Shown here in pieces: positions 39,383 to 39,459 of a stretch of 39,459 nucleotides of DNA. Position 1 is the first letter of the stretch. Each line of letters starts with the position of its first letter. The DNA comes from a virus. The stretch lies in IMG/VR virus record IMGVR_UViG_3300028299_000354, positions 1-39,459 of that record. One strand, 5' to 3'. Under the pieces are notes generated by a model. That model ran no database searches. It was given only the letters and a program-made list of their open reading frames with translations, and was not told where the DNA came from. A program made the position numbers and the translations under genes.

Positions 39383-39459
39383 TTGAAAAATGTTGTTTTT
39401 ATGTTATTATTCGTATTGCATATTCATTACGCTCACGAAAGGTGGTTATAGTACATTGA
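39383..39459 (+). promoter_or_regulatory. Promoter and leader of a gene running off the right edge
   Basis: TTGAAA, 16-base spacer, TATTAT at 39383-39410, then AAAGGTGG (39438-39445) and TTATAGTACATTGA at the edge. The coding start is at or just beyond the window end; product unknown. It is chromosomal. Confidence 0.5.

Overview
The window is most of a temperate siphovirus-type prophage in a low-GC, Gram-positive-type bacterium (Bacillota or a walled/Acholeplasma-like relative; no gene here fixes the genus). The evidence is strong AGGAGG ribosome sites, TATAAT-type promoters often with an extended -10, low GC throughout, and TGA used as a stop codon (standard code). Lysis genes and the left attachment site lie outside the window; the right edge leaves the phage and reaches chromosomal sequence with a tRNA-Leu(CAG).

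Layout, right to left. 38.75-39.46 kb: hairpins, terminators, a tRNA-Leu 3'-end fragment (possible att scar), then chromosome. 34.4-38.75 kb (+ strand): XRE repressor, a 48-aa protein and two tandem large serine recombinases. 30.7-34.2 kb (- strand, divergent): small XRE regulator, tyrosine recombinase, BRO antirepressor, excisionase-like HTH, replisome organizer, DUF1492/ArpU-like late regulator. 23.8-30.6 kb: accessory block with a five-gene restriction-modification-like operon (two methyltransferases, a LAGLIDADG-fold protein with degenerate catalytic sites, a PD-(D/E)XK nuclease, an unknown), a small P-loop ATPase, an unknown basic protein and an AbiH defence gene. 21.5-23.4 kb: a secreted protein and a membrane protein between 79-bp direct repeats. 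17.3-21.2 kb: HTH protein, ParB-type methyltransferase, papain-like protein, DUF6329-like protein, phage S-adenosylmethionine synthetase, HNH nuclease. 1-16.7 kb: candidate cos region, terminase, portal, protease, HK97 capsid, connectors, major tail protein, frameshifted tail chaperones, tape measure, Dit, tail hub and tail fibre proteins, in the usual HK97-like order.

Four accessory genes or pairs interrupt the late region: a DUF2188 + TIR-like pair between the tail chaperones and the tape measure, an HExxH metallopeptidase between portal and terminase, a KAP ATPase between small terminase and the cos candidate, and a 134-aa unknown between cos and HNH. Three of these have their own TGnTATAAT promoter and the TIR-like pair also has its own terminator, as expected of morons. 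Together with AbiH and the R-M-like operon, the prophage probably carries several independent anti-phage functions.

The most unusual signals are: a structured repeat present three times on the same strand at module boundaries (possible cis-acting RNA, compared here with HK022 put antitermination sites); the R-M-like operon that pairs a catalytically degenerate LAGLIDADG protein with a separate PD-(D/E)XK protein; the self-contained DUF2188/TIR-like moron; and a prfB-like +1 frameshift site in the tail chaperone genes.
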